The position numbers and the translations under genes were made by a program. 52,415 bases of DNA from Syntrophomonas sp. UBA5314 (GTDB taxonomy: Bacteria > Bacillota > Syntrophomonadia > Syntrophomonadales > Syntrophomonadaceae), in contig DHRK01000042.1 of NCBI GenBank assembly GCA_002410325.1, positions 75,928 through 128,342 of the forward strand, read 5' to 3'. The notes under the pieces are model-generated. The model was given only the letters and a program-made list of their open reading frames with translations, was not told the origin of the DNA and searched no databases. Positions 23,496 through 31,641 of this stretch are shown here, in pieces. The number at the start of each line of letters is the position of its first letter. Within the stretch, counting starts at the first letter, position 1.

Positions 23496-25268
23496 TTAAG
23501 TTATCGTGATATACTGTGTCGTGGCGTCCCAGTCAACCTTAAAACCCAGGTTTTCAATAATAAAGCTCAAGGGCACCATGGTTCGACCGGTGCTGGATAT
23601 AAACGGCGCGGCGCTGAGCGACCGGGGAGTGCCGTTTATGCTAACGTTTAATTCGCCGATTTTTAACCCAATGGTTTCGCCATTCAAGTAAACCGAAACT
23701 GATTGCTCAGATGGAGACCAGCTTACGCTGCCGCCAAGCTCATCTATTATCGCTCCGATCGGAACAAAAGTCCTTCCGTTCACAATGACGGGCGCGGTGT
23801 CATAACCCGGGTCGATGTCCTGGCTAATCCCATTGACCTGCATCGTCTGGCGGCCAATCTGCAGAATGATATTCGCTGGCGGGCGGCCGGTAGCAGGGTT
23901 AATAATCAGGATTAAATCCTGGGCTGCGCTTTTTGACATTATATCGGTAAGTGTTATGTGAACGGTGAACCTCCCTGAGGAAGTCGGCAAGCCTTGTATT
24001 TCCCCGCTGGAGGGGTTGATACCCAGCCCGTCCGGCAGTCCGCTGGCTGCCCAGGAATATGGGGCGGTTCCGCCGCTGGCTTTCATGGCAACTTGGTTGT
24101 AGGCTGCGCCTTCGGTTCCGAAGGGCAGGGAAGCGGTATTGATAAATGGAGAAGCTGTGGGGCTGCTTTCGTCAATTACCGTAACGGTTCCGCTGCTGTC
24201 ATGGGCAACATATAATTTTTGGGTGACGGGGTTGACTACAGCGGCACCGGGATCTTTATCCGTACTGATAGTTATGGTAGCGCCCGTGTTACAGTTTATG
24301 ATGCTTACATTGCTGCTTACATTATTAACTACATATAAGAGGTTGGCGCTCTGATCAAGCGCCAGGCGGCAGGGAAAAGAGCCCACGCTGATTGCTGCTG
24401 TATTGTTGGTTGCTCCGTTTATTGCAATGACTTTACCATGACCAAAATCGCTGCTTATGTATATCATATTGGTGGTCGGGTTCACAGCAACTGCAGCACT
24501 CATAGTTTCTAAACCCGGTTGAATAGTGGTCGTGCTATTGGTAAGTCCGTCGATGATTGTGGCATAGGTTGCGCCTACTACGTAAATCTTATTGCTAGCA
24601 GTATTTATAGCGATGTTACGTGGAAATGGGAGAATCTTTACAGTGACTGTCTTATTGCTAGTACCGTCAATTACAGTAATATCGCTTAAGTAATTAGCTA
24701 CATAAATCTTGTCGGTTATCGGATTAACCGCCACTGATTGGGGATGATACCCCACTTTGACTGTAACAGCGACGTTAGTTAAAGCGTCGATGACCGTCAC
24801 ATCATCAGATGCAAGATTTACCACATAGATTTTGTTGGTAACCGGGTTAACCGCTATTGACCTGGGATGTTCTCCGACCTTAACGGTAGTAGTTTCACAG
24901 CTTAGCCCGTCGATGACTGTCACATCATTGGAACTGGCGTTGGCCACATATATTTTATTCGTATTCTGGTTCACCGCTAATGCAACCGGGGCAGTACCTA
25001 CATTAATCTTCGTTGTAGCATTGGTGGTTCCGTCAATTACAATGACCTGATTGCTGTTCCGGTCAATTACATAGATTTTATTGGTGGCAGGGTTTAATGC
25101 CAATGGGCCAGCGGATTTACCTACAGTTATGCTGGCGGTTACGGCCGCAGCTCGTACCGGTGCCGCGTCAAAAGATAAAAGCGTTAAAGCCATTACCACT
25201 GCCACAACCAGGGGGAGAATTGGAGGTCTGTACGCAGGGAGAATTCTTTTAAGCTCGTAAGTATTCAT
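23496..25268 (-). CDS. secreted YVTN beta-propeller protein with Ig-like and stalk domains
   Basis: 590 residues. After a signal peptide (about 1-40), eight YVTN-type repeats of about 42 residues occur (NPATNKIYVIDR, NQNTNKIYVANA, NPVTNKIYVVNL and so on), the right number for a propeller. A putative Ig-like (He_PIG-type) domain follows (about 385-465: FGTEGAAYNQVAMKASGGTAPYSW), then a copper-amine-oxidase-N domain (about 470-590: NGRTFVPIGAIIDELGG, GRTMVPLSFIIENLGF). It should be an extracellular surface protein binding ligands through the propeller. AGAGGAATG precedes the start. It is the fourth stalk-domain protein in the window, each with a different partner module. Confidence 0.9.
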   Translation of the reverse strand: MNTYELKRILPAYRPPILPLVVAVVMALTLLSFDAAPVRAAAVTASITVGKSAGPLALNPATNKIYVIDRNSNQVIVIDGTTNATTKINVGTAPVALAVNQNTNKIYVANASSNDVTVIDGLSCETTTVKVGEHPRSIAVNPVTNKIYVVNLASDDVTVIDALTNVAVTVKVGYHPQSVAVNPITDKIYVANYLSDITVIDGTSNKTVTVKILPFPRNIAINTASNKIYVVGATYATIIDGLTNSTTTIQPGLETMSAAVAVNPTTNMIYISSDFGHGKVIAINGATNNTAAISVGSFPCRLALDQSANLLYVVNNVSSNVSIINCNTGATITISTDKDPGAAVVNPVTQKLYVAHDSSGTVTVIDESSPTASPFINTASLPFGTEGAAYNQVAMKASGGTAPYSWAASGLPDGLGINPSSGEIQGLPTSSGRFTVHITLTDIMSKSAAQDLILIINPATGRPPANIILQIGRQTMQVNGISQDIDPGYDTAPVIVNGRTFVPIGAIIDELGGSVSWSPSEQSVSVYLNGETIGLKIGELNVSINGTPRSLSAAPFISSTGRTMVPLSFIIENLGFKVDWDATTQYITIT

Positions 25269-25551
25269 CGTACCATTCCTCTTTTCGAAATCTTTAAATT
25301 ATGAGCGCAGTGATTACATTTTCCATCTCTGCTTAATACAAATAACTCCATAATTTTTAGTTTGATACAATTTACCATCATATTTCCTTTAAATAAAACT
25401 TCGTGAAATATAAGCTAATCCCTTTTCCGAGGCACATTCTGCAAAATTTATGGCATGAACGGTCGAGTTTCAGGCATGAAATTATTAGTTGGCGGCAATG
25501 AGGGTGAACCGAATGGCTTATGGTGCTGGCGGCTGGGGGATAAGTTGAGGC

Positions 25552-26238
25552 TTAAGTTCTGCTGTTGAATTCATTTACGGCTTGCATAAGCTCCTTGACT
25601 TTCCGGGGATCTTTTCGGCCCGGCCTTTCTTCTACGCCGGTTAAGACATCAATCGCGTAAGGATGGCTTTCTTCGAGGACCTTCAAGGTGTTGGCGGGGT
25701 TTAAGCCCCCGGCCAGGATGACCGGCAGATGGGTATGGTTCCGAATCCTTTTAAAAGTCGACAGCTCCACCATGATCCCGGTCCCGCCCGGCAGGGAGGT
25801 GGTATAGGAATCCACCACTAAGGCGGAGATCCCGGCTTCCTGCAAAGCCCGGGCGGCTGCCGGCGGATCGGAGATTTCGAAGGCGCACCGGCCCTGGCTG
25901 TCGATGCGTAAAGCCTTGATGGTTTTAATTCCCCAACAGCTGAGCCGGGAAGACAACTCCTTAACTTCCTCTAGGGTCTCCTGGTGGTGGAGTTGAATGA
26001 TATCGGGCCGGGCGGTTTGGGCCAGGGCCAGAATTTTATCCACTGCCCCTCCGGTTACCACGCAGGAACTGACCATGGCGGGCACTTTATCGATCAAGCG
26101 CCTGGCTTCCGCTGGGGATAGGTTCCAGGGAACCGGCTCCGGGAAGTCGACCACGAAACCGGTGGTATGCACCCCGGCCTGAACGCACAGTTCAAGGTCT
26201 TTTTGATTCATTAAGCCGCAGACTTTAACTCGGGTCAT
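25552..26238 (-). CDS. trpF: phosphoribosylanthranilate isomerase TrpF
   Basis: About 229 residues, the usual size. VKVCGLMNQKDL carries the catalytic Cys, and GGTGIMVELS, ILAGGLNPANTLKVL and AIDVLTGVEERPGRKDP with the catalytic Asp are all present. It isomerises phosphoribosylanthranilate in tryptophan synthesis. The ATG at 26238 overlaps the trpC end by 14 bp, which fits coupled translation; the longer frame is a shadow. It ends the trpDCF unit, and no other trp gene lies beyond it in the window. Confidence 0.95.
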   Translation of the reverse strand: MTRVKVCGLMNQKDLELCVQAGVHTTGFVVDFPEPVPWNLSPAEARRLIDKVPAMVSSCVVTGGAVDKILALAQTARPDIIQLHHQETLEEVKELSSRLSCWGIKTIKALRIDSQGRCAFEISDPPAAARALQEAGISALVVDSYTTSLPGGTGIMVELSTFKRIRNHTHLPVILAGGLNPANTLKVLEESHPYAIDVLTGVEERPGRKDPRKVKELMQAVNEFNSRT

Positions 26239-26947
26239 AGTTATACGATCCTCCACCCAGATCGAGGTACATCTGTACCGGGTTTTCGGCCTGAAGTATG
26301 GCTGTTCCCACCAGAACGGCGTGAGCTCCGGAGGCGGTCGCCCGCAGTACATCCGCCGGGGAGGCGATGGAGCTCTCACTGATCACAAAAATCCCGGGTT
26401 TTACGAGCCTTATCAAATTCTCGGTGGTACTGACGCTGCCGTCATCAGTTTCCAATTCCACAATATTGCGGTTGTTTATTCCGACTATAGACAGATCCAG
26501 TCGTTTGAAGGCCGCCATTTCATCTGCGCTGTGAACTTCCACCAGCGGTTCCAGGTCCAGCTGGAGCGCGGCTTCCACCAGGCTATAAAGCTGTTCCTTT
26601 TTCAGCAGGGATGCGATCAAGAGCACCGCCTTGGCGCCCAGATCGGCTGTCTCTTGCAGCTGGGAAAGGGTTTTGATAAAATCCTTGCGCAGTACGGGCC
26701 GGGATGTTGCCTGGACGACTTTTTTCAGCAATTCAGGCGATCCCCCGAAATAATCGGGTTCGCTGACTACTGAAATGACTGGCGCACCGGCTGTCGCCAG
26801 GGCCCGGGCTATTTCAACCGGGTCCCGGCCTTTCATCAGGTCGCCTTCTTTGGGCGAACGGCATTTGATATCCGGGATGACCGGCGTGACGCCGGTATGA
26901 TGCTTATTCTTCAGTGCTGATGCAAAACCGTTGCTTGGTAAAGTCAT
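26225..26947 (-). CDS. trpC: indole-3-glycerol phosphate synthase TrpC
   Basis: 240 residues, slightly shorter than many TrpC proteins (about 255-270), mainly at the N-terminus. The catalytic core is complete: PVIPDIKCRSPKEGDL, DPVEIARALATAGAPVISVVSEPDYFGG, VLRKDFIKTLSQL, LVEVHSADEM, GINNRNIVELETD, FVISESSIAS and AVLVGTAIL. It performs ring closure to indole-3-glycerol phosphate. The ATG overlaps the trpD stop (ATGA), so translation is coupled. It shares the leader and regulation of trpD. Confidence 0.95.
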   Translation of the reverse strand: MTLPSNGFASALKNKHHTGVTPVIPDIKCRSPKEGDLMKGRDPVEIARALATAGAPVISVVSEPDYFGGSPELLKKVVQATSRPVLRKDFIKTLSQLQETADLGAKAVLLIASLLKKEQLYSLVEAALQLDLEPLVEVHSADEMAAFKRLDLSIVGINNRNIVELETDDGSVSTTENLIRLVKPGIFVISESSIASPADVLRATASGAHAVLVGTAILQAENPVQMYLDLGGGSYNYDPS

Positions 26948-27999
26948 ATCGCACGCTTTTCCTCTATCCCGGTTAATGAGGCGAAATCCCGGGAAGCTTC
27001 TCGGAGCTGAGCCAGTTTGGCCTGGGCCAGGCCGCTGTCGATAATTTCACCCGCCAACCGGATGCCTTCGGCGATGGAAGCGGCTTTATCGCCTATATAC
27101 AGGGCTCCTCCCGCGTTTAACAGTATCGCCTCACGGCGCGGCCCCCTGGTCTTTCCGGAAAATACGTCGCGGATTACCCCCGCGTTCACTTCCGGGGTAC
27201 CGGTGGCTATATCTTCAAGGGTGCAGCGGGTTAAGCCGAAATCCTCCGGGGATATCTCATAACTGGCAATGGCTCCGTCTTTAATTTCGTTAATCCTGGT
27301 TTTACCCAGCAGGGAAATTTCATCAAGACCGTCCAGACCGTGCACAAACAAGCCGCGGGTGTAGCCCAATGACAGGGCTATCCGGGATACATCGTCCAAT
27401 AGCTCCGGTTTGTAGACTCCCAAGATATGCCGGGAGGCCCGGGCCGGATTGATCAGGGGGCCGATAATGGTGTAAAAGATGGTCTTTATGCCCAATTCCT
27501 GTTCCGGGGGCAGCACTTTGTGCATGACCGGGTGGAAAAGGGGCGCATAGATAAAGGCGATCCCGATCTCCTCGATAAGTTTTTCTATGGCGGCGGGCGG
27601 CAGGTTGATTTCTACGCCCAGGGCTTCCAGAACATCGGCGCTACCGGACAGACTGGATATTGACCGGCTGCCGTGTTTGGCCACCGGAATCCCGGCTGCG
27701 GCAGCCACCAGGGCTACGGCTGTGGAAATATTGAAGGTACTGAGCCCTCCCCCGGTTCCGCAGGTATCCATCAGTTCTTGATCGACTTGGGGGGCCAGGG
27801 GAATGCAATTATCCCGCATTGCCCGGGCTATCGCGGTTATTTCGGTAAGGGTCGGCCCTTTCATCAACAGGGCGACCTGAAAACCGGCTATCTGCACATT
27901 ACTGAGTTCATCGTTCTTTATGGCTAAAATAAGGCTGTAGGCTTCGTCGCCGGTTAAATCTTCCCGGGCCGTTAACTTTTGTAAAACATTTTGTATCAT
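26944..27999 (-). CDS. trpD: anthranilate phosphoribosyltransferase TrpD
   Basis: About 351 residues. DTCGTGGGLSTFNISTAVA is the phosphate/PRPP loop, with AKHGSRSISSLSGSADVLEALG, the GPLINPARASRHILGVY anthranilate-binding region and FVHGLDGLDEISLLGKT. It joins PRPP to anthranilate. The ATG at 27999 follows AGGAG by about eight bases; a GTG nine bases earlier overlaps that site and is less likely. It is the first gene after a TRAP-type attenuator leader, and array 2 of (G/U)AG triplets ends about 17 bases before its ribosome binding site. trpE and trpG, which make its substrate, are not in the window. Confidence 0.95.
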   Translation of the reverse strand: MIQNVLQKLTAREDLTGDEAYSLILAIKNDELSNVQIAGFQVALLMKGPTLTEITAIARAMRDNCIPLAPQVDQELMDTCGTGGGLSTFNISTAVALVAAAAGIPVAKHGSRSISSLSGSADVLEALGVEINLPPAAIEKLIEEIGIAFIYAPLFHPVMHKVLPPEQELGIKTIFYTIIGPLINPARASRHILGVYKPELLDDVSRIALSLGYTRGLFVHGLDGLDEISLLGKTRINEIKDGAIASYEISPEDFGLTRCTLEDIATGTPEVNAGVIRDVFSGKTRGPRREAILLNAGGALYIGDKAASIAEGIRLAGEIIDSGLAQAKLAQLREASRDFASLTGIEEKRAI

Positions 28000-28028
28000 G
28001 CTTATCACTCCTAAATAAATTTCGTATT

Positions 28029-28070
28029 CTCGGCTATGCTCCGCTCAAGCTCTAAATCTCAGCTCCGCTC
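28029..28070 (-). promoter_or_regulatory. second (G/U)AG triplet array before trpD ribosome binding site
   Basis: Read on the minus strand, about eight GAG or TAG triplets lie between 28070 and 28029, spaced mainly by 2-3 nt (one position can be read as two overlapping triplets, 28050-28054). The set ends about 17 nt before the AGGAG of trpD. Such spacing is the known signature of TRAP (MtrB) RNA binding, and its place suggests a block on ribosome access. The array is downstream of the leader terminator, so it would act on read-through transcripts. Confidence 0.7.
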
Positions 28071-28094
28071 ACCCCACCCCGTTTCTGCAAATGC

Positions 28095-28134
28095 AAATAA
28101 AATAAGAAACCAGAGCCTTCGCAGGCCCTGGTTT
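28095..28134 (-). terminator. leader (attenuation) terminator of trpDCF
   Basis: On the minus strand AAACCAGGGCC (28134-28124) pairs with GGCTCTGGTTT (28117-28107, one G-U pair) and is followed by a T-rich stretch (28106-28095). An alternative antiterminator exists: CCTGGTT (28154-28148) can pair with AACCAGG (28133-28127) and would prevent the terminator. This is the arrangement of a trp attenuator. Confidence 0.82.
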
Positions 28135-28154
28135 AAGCGCGTACATTAACCAGG

Positions 28155-28192
28155 CTCTACTCAGCTAATCTCAACTCAACTCCACTCAACTC
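28155..28192 (-). promoter_or_regulatory. TRAP-type (G/U)AG triplet array at trpDCF antiterminator
   Basis: On the minus strand eight triplets (seven GAG and one TAG) occur at an exact 5-nt period, i.e. each separated by two nt, from 28192 to 28155. The last triplet directly abuts the antiterminator arm at 28154-28148. TRAP binds (G/U)AG repeats spaced by 2-3 nt, so binding here would block the antiterminator and allow the terminator at 28095-28134 when tryptophan is high. The mtrB gene is not in the window. Confidence 0.82.
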
Positions 28193-28213
28193 GTCAGATA
28201 TTCAATTATGGTT

Positions 28214-28243
28214 AATATACGACTTGCACTAGCTTAATGTCAA
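28214..28243 (-). promoter_or_regulatory. sigma-A promoter of trpDCF
   Basis: On the minus strand TTGACA (28243-28238), an 18-bp spacer and TATATT (28219-28214) form a strong promoter between trpA and the leader. The expected start near 28207 gives a leader of about 208 nt to the trpD start, close to the roughly 200-nt trp leader of Bacillus subtilis. trpDCF therefore can be expressed independently of trpBA. Confidence 0.85.
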
Positions 28244-28283
28244 TACCAGGCCAGGTCTGGAGGCCGACGCCGAAGGCGCTATG

Positions 28284-29054
28284 CTATTCCAGGGCTTTTT
28301 TCATGGTTTTGACGTAATCGACAACGTGGGGGATGCAGTTTTCTCCGTATTCTTCCACGATCTTTACAATGGCGCTGCCCACGATAACCCCGTCGGCTAC
28401 TTTCGCCATAGCGGCCGCCTGTTCCGGTGCGGAGATGCCAAAACCGATGGCGCAGGGGATATCTTTTACTTCTTTGACCAGTCTAACCATCTCTCCGACG
28501 TCGGTGGTGATCTCCTGCCGGACTCCGGTTACGCCCAGGGAGGACACGCAGTAGACAAAACCCTGGGCTTCCCCGGCAATCATGCGAATGCGCGCTTGGG
28601 AAGTCGGTGCAATCAACGATATCAGATCAACGCCGTACCGGCTGCAGTAAGGTTGAAGCTCGGCTTTTTCCTCAAAGGGCAGATCAGGCACGATCAGCGC
28701 GTCAACGCCCACCGCCTGGCAGTTTTCCAGGAAACGTTCGCTGCCGTAGCTGAATACCGGGTTGGCGTAGGTCATGAAAGCCAGCGGGACGTCACATACC
28801 TTGCGGATGCTCGCCACCATGGCGAAGATCTTATCGGTGGTGACGCCCCCCGCCAGGGCCCGTTCGTCGGCTCTCTGGATAACCAGCCCCTCGGCGACCG
28901 GATCGGAAAAGGGGATGCCTATCTCGATCAGGTCGGCGCCGTTTCCGGCCATCTCTATAACCAGTTGTTCGGTGATGGGCAGGGACGGATCGCCGGCCGT
29001 TATAAAGGGGATAAACGCTTTGCCGTTGGCAAAAGCCTGCGCTACTCTACTCAT
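28284..29054 (-). CDS. trpA: tryptophan synthase alpha subunit TrpA
   Basis: 256 residues. The catalytic Glu and Asp are in ADLIEIGIPFSDPVAEG, with PFITAGDPSL near the N-terminus and VSSLGVTGVRQEI, GFGISAPEQAA and GVIVGSAIVKIV in the C-terminal half. It cleaves indole-3-glycerol phosphate and passes indole to TrpB. Its start overlaps trpB by 8 bp, so the two are translationally coupled as usual. The space to trpD has no convincing terminator, so some read-through into the trpDCF leader is possible. Confidence 0.96.
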   Translation of the reverse strand: MSRVAQAFANGKAFIPFITAGDPSLPITEQLVIEMAGNGADLIEIGIPFSDPVAEGLVIQRADERALAGGVTTDKIFAMVASIRKVCDVPLAFMTYANPVFSYGSERFLENCQAVGVDALIVPDLPFEEKAELQPYCSRYGVDLISLIAPTSQARIRMIAGEAQGFVYCVSSLGVTGVRQEITTDVGEMVRLVKEVKDIPCAIGFGISAPEQAAAMAKVADGVIVGSAIVKIVEEYGENCIPHVVDYVKTMKKALE

Positions 29055-30231
29055 ACAGATCCAACCTCCTATAGCGTGCTATTGCGGCCACGTCTTTGTC
29101 GCCCCGGCCGGAAAGGTTTATCACGATAATCCGATCTTGGCTCATGGCGGGGGCTATTTTCCGGGCATGGGCCACGGCATGGGCGCTCTCGATAGCGGGG
29201 ATGATTCCTTCGGTGCGTGATAGATATTCGAAGGCCTGCACCGCTTCCTCATCGGTTACCGGCACATATTCCGCCCGGCCTATGTCGCGCAGATGGGAGT
29301 GCTCCGGTCCTATCCCCGGGTAGTCGAGGCCGGCGGAAATGGAGTAGACCGGGGCGATCTGCCCGTATTGGTCCTGGCAGAAATAAGATTTCATGCCGTG
29401 GAAAATGCCCGGGGTCCCGGTGGCCATGGTGGCGGCGTGTTTGTCGGTATCGATGCCGTGCCCGGCCGCTTCACAGCCGATCAGGCGAACCTCCGGGTTG
29501 TTTATGAATTCATAGAAGAGCCCCATGGCGTTGCTGCCGCCGCCCACGCAGGCCAGCAGCGCGTCCGGGAGCCGGCCTTCCTTCTCCAGGATCTGCTCTT
29601 TGACTTCGCGGCCGATCACGCTTTGAAAGTCGCGCACGATGGTGGGGAAGGGGTGGGGTCCCATAACCGAGCCCAGCACGTAATGGGTGTCTTCCATCCG
29701 GGCCGTCCATTCGCGAAAGGTTTCATTCACCGCGTCTTTAAGGGTCTGGGTGCCGCTGGTGACCGAATGCACCGTGGCCCCCAGGAGTTCCATGCGGTAT
29801 ACGTTTAAGGCCTGCCGCTCGGTGTCCTCCCGGCCCATGAAGATCTCGCAATCCATGTCCAGCAGAGCGGCGGCGGTGGCGGTGGCGACCCCGTGCTGTC
29901 CGGCTCCGGTTTCGGCTATTACCCGGGTTTTACCCATCTTCTTGGCCAGCAGCACCTGCCCCAGTACGTTGTTGATCTTGTGGGAGCCGGAGTGGTTGAG
30001 GTCCTCCCGCTTTAAATATATTTTTGCCCCCCCCAGATCCCGGGTCATCTTGGCTGCGTAATATAGCAACGAGGGCCTCCCGGCATAATTTTTAAGCAGG
30101 TCCTCCAGTTCCCTGACAAACTCAGGGTCGTTCTTATAGCGGTTATAGGACTCCTCCAGCTCAATCACCGCATTCATCAGCGTTTCGGGGATATACTGCC
30201 CGCCGTGAACGCCAAATCGTCCTTTTGACAT
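29047..30231 (-). CDS. trpB: tryptophan synthase beta subunit TrpB
   Basis: 394 residues. The PLP Lys about 85 is in NHSGSHKINNVLGQ, with ETGAGQHGVATAT, the GGGSNAMG phosphate loop (CVGGGSNAMGLFYEF), AGLDYPGIGPEHSHL and NLSGRGDKD. It condenses indole and serine to tryptophan. AAAAGGAGG precedes the ATG. It is the first gene after the T-box leader (30282-30555), so its expression should rise when uncharged tRNA-Trp accumulates. The close length and motifs mark it as the canonical TrpB1 rather than TrpB2. Confidence 0.97.
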   Translation of the reverse strand: MSKGRFGVHGGQYIPETLMNAVIELEESYNRYKNDPEFVRELEDLLKNYAGRPSLLYYAAKMTRDLGGAKIYLKREDLNHSGSHKINNVLGQVLLAKKMGKTRVIAETGAGQHGVATATAAALLDMDCEIFMGREDTERQALNVYRMELLGATVHSVTSGTQTLKDAVNETFREWTARMEDTHYVLGSVMGPHPFPTIVRDFQSVIGREVKEQILEKEGRLPDALLACVGGGSNAMGLFYEFINNPEVRLIGCEAAGHGIDTDKHAATMATGTPGIFHGMKSYFCQDQYGQIAPVYSISAGLDYPGIGPEHSHLRDIGRAEYVPVTDEEAVQAFEYLSRTEGIIPAIESAHAVAHARKIAPAMSQDRIIVINLSGRGDKDVAAIARYRRLDLYE

Positions 30232-30281
30232 ATCTGAACCTCCTTTTCATTCATCGTTGGGCCTTGATACGTTTGTTGCAA

Positions 30282-30555
30282 TAAAAAAAGCCTTTGCCCC
30301 GATAAGGGACAAAAGCTTTCGGCTTCTGCGGTACCACCCAAATTGACGATAAATCGCCCGCTCATTTATGCATACCATCATATGCACCCGGCTGATAACG
30401 GGCAGGGCCCCCGTCAGTGCCTACTCTCTTTAAGATTTCGGACTGCCCTCGCAAGTCCATTCGGAATCAATATTGCAGCCGCATTTCCACCAGCCAGCGG
30501 CTCTCTGAGTACATTGAATGATCCCTACTCTTCTTGCTCATCGGTTTGCTATGTT
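30282..30555 (-). promoter_or_regulatory. tRNA-Trp T-box leader of trpBA
   Basis: Reading on the minus strand, the leader has the AAGAAGAGTA element, the distal-loop segment AGAGAGCCGCTGG...GGTGGAAATG, a specifier loop with GAATGGAC in which TGG (30459-30457) would read Trp, and the T-box core GGGTGGTACCGC (30340-30329 approximately). A G-C-rich terminator with a run of T ends at about 30282. All parts of a class I T-box are in the right order. Uncharged tRNA-Trp should stabilise the antiterminator and permit trpBA transcription. Confidence 0.93.
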
Positions 30556-30562
30556 TTTTCAT

Positions 30563-30591
30563 ATTATAGCGCGGCTCATTGCACTTGTAAA
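30563..30591 (-). promoter_or_regulatory. sigma-A promoter of the trpBA T-box transcript
   Basis: On the minus strand TTTACA (30591-30586), exactly 17 bp, and TATAAT (30568-30563). The start would be near 30555, just before the T-box structure. Confidence 0.85.
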
Positions 30592-30735
30592 TCAAGTTAT
30601 ATAAAAACGAATACGGGAACCATCACCAGACTCAGCCCTACACCCCATTTGCGTTTGTTATGCCTGGAACCCGGGGGAAACCAAGGGAAAATAAAAAGCG
30701 GTCAAAGGATCTATTCGGGTGTGGTGGGGAATATA

Positions 30736-30803
30736 AAGAGATCCGTCTTCTCAACACTTCGTGGCGGGAGAGAGAGTAAGTGTCGAGAGAAACGGATCCT
30801 TTA
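30736..30803. repeat. large imperfect hairpin in the gap between trpB leader and ABM gene
   Basis: Left arm about 30740-30759 (GATCCGTCTTCTCAACACTT) pairs with right arm about 30778-30798 with one bulge and a few mismatches, around an 18-nt AG-rich loop. No T run follows. It could be a long terminator-like or small-RNA hairpin, or a remnant of a miniature element. Nothing else recognisable was seen between 30592 and 30892. Confidence 0.45.
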
Positions 30804-30892
30804 AACAAGTATAAATGTCATGGATCTGCCGGCCGCCTTGTCACTGCGAAAAAATCTTCTCCAACTTATATACCCAATATACGGAATCTGTA

Positions 30893-31192
30893 CTAGCGGC
30901 TAATGGATGTTATATACTCATAAAAGTCTATCTGTGGTTCTTCGGATACCAAACTCTCAATATTTTTTAACAATGCCTGGAAATAGGGTGTGGAGCTGTG
31001 GAATTCCAAGGCATCTTTGTCTACATACATTTCATAGAAAAGAAAGTGACCAGAGTCAACGGCGGAACGATTAAGGATATAATGGGTGGTTCCTCCCTCA
31101 TTTTGCACCTGAGGTATCATTTCCCGCAGGAGATTCTCCAACTCCTTTTCTTTGCCCTGCTTTGCTTTAAAAATTGCAGTCAATACAATCAA
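30893..31192 (-). CDS. antibiotic biosynthesis monooxygenase (ABM)-domain protein
   Basis: About 99 residues reading from a TTG at 31192 that has GGGAGG upstream. The body (LTAIFKAKQGKEKELENLLREMIPQVQNEGG, YILNRSAVDSGHFLFYEMYVDKDALEFHSSTPYFQALL) is a single ABM/YgiN-type dimeric alpha-beta barrel. Such small proteins act as quinol monooxygenases or related oxygen- or quinone-linked enzymes, but many are uncharacterised. The open frame extends 53 codons further upstream without a family match and is rejected as the start. It stands alone in an AT-rich area. Confidence 0.7.
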   Translation of the reverse strand: MIVLTAIFKAKQGKEKELENLLREMIPQVQNEGGTTHYILNRSAVDSGHFLFYEMYVDKDALEFHSSTPYFQALLKNIESLVSEEPQIDFYEYITSISR

Positions 31193-31641
31193 TCCCGAAA
31201 CCTCCCTCGAATTTATTAGATACAAACAAGAACCAGTATTCTTATGAAGATACCATTTAGCCACTTCATAAAAATACTGGTTCTTTGGAGCCGCCTTTGA
31301 ATAAAGCTTCTTCCTAATATCCACCAGAATATTCTTATACTCTGTGTACATTATATAATTTTTTATTTAATAAATAAACTTCTAATTATCAAGGTGAACC
31401 ATTATTTCCATTTAGAAAGCTCAAGTAACCCGCTTACTTTTTAGAATGGTTGGCAGTACGGCCAATGGATAATTCCCCTCCTGCACCCGTCTGCAAGATT
31501 AGCAGAAACCTGCTTTGACACAATCACTTATCGTTATTTTCATGGGTGAAGGCGTCTTGCGAAATAATGGGTTGAGTAGATTATTAAGCAGGTGAGAAAA
31601 CTATATAATGCTCCGGCAAATAATGAAAGGACAGGATTGCA
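31193..31641. other. AT-rich intergenic region without recognised gene
   Basis: Between the ABM-domain gene and the membrane-protein gene at 31642 I see only AT-rich sequence; an upstream open stretch of the ABM frame (31193-31351) has no family resemblance. Nothing else stands out. Confidence 0.5.

Noticed and set aside
24139..25050. CRISPR-like periodicity in the 23.5-25.3 kb region
   Set aside because: The period of about 126 bp comes from the coding YVTN repeats of about 42 residues; there are no short identical repeats with unique spacers.
26239..26379. Long N-terminal extension of TrpF
   Set aside because: The extension reads through trpC in another frame, is Pro/Arg-rich and matches no TrpF; the ATG at 26238 is the natural start.
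28141..28200. Simple-sequence (ACTCA) slippage repeat instead of a TRAP site
   Set aside because: The 2-nt spacers vary while the GAG/TAG triplets stay fixed, and the array is set exactly between a promoter and an antiterminator/terminator pair; therefore it is more than a plain microsatellite, though this alternative is not excluded.
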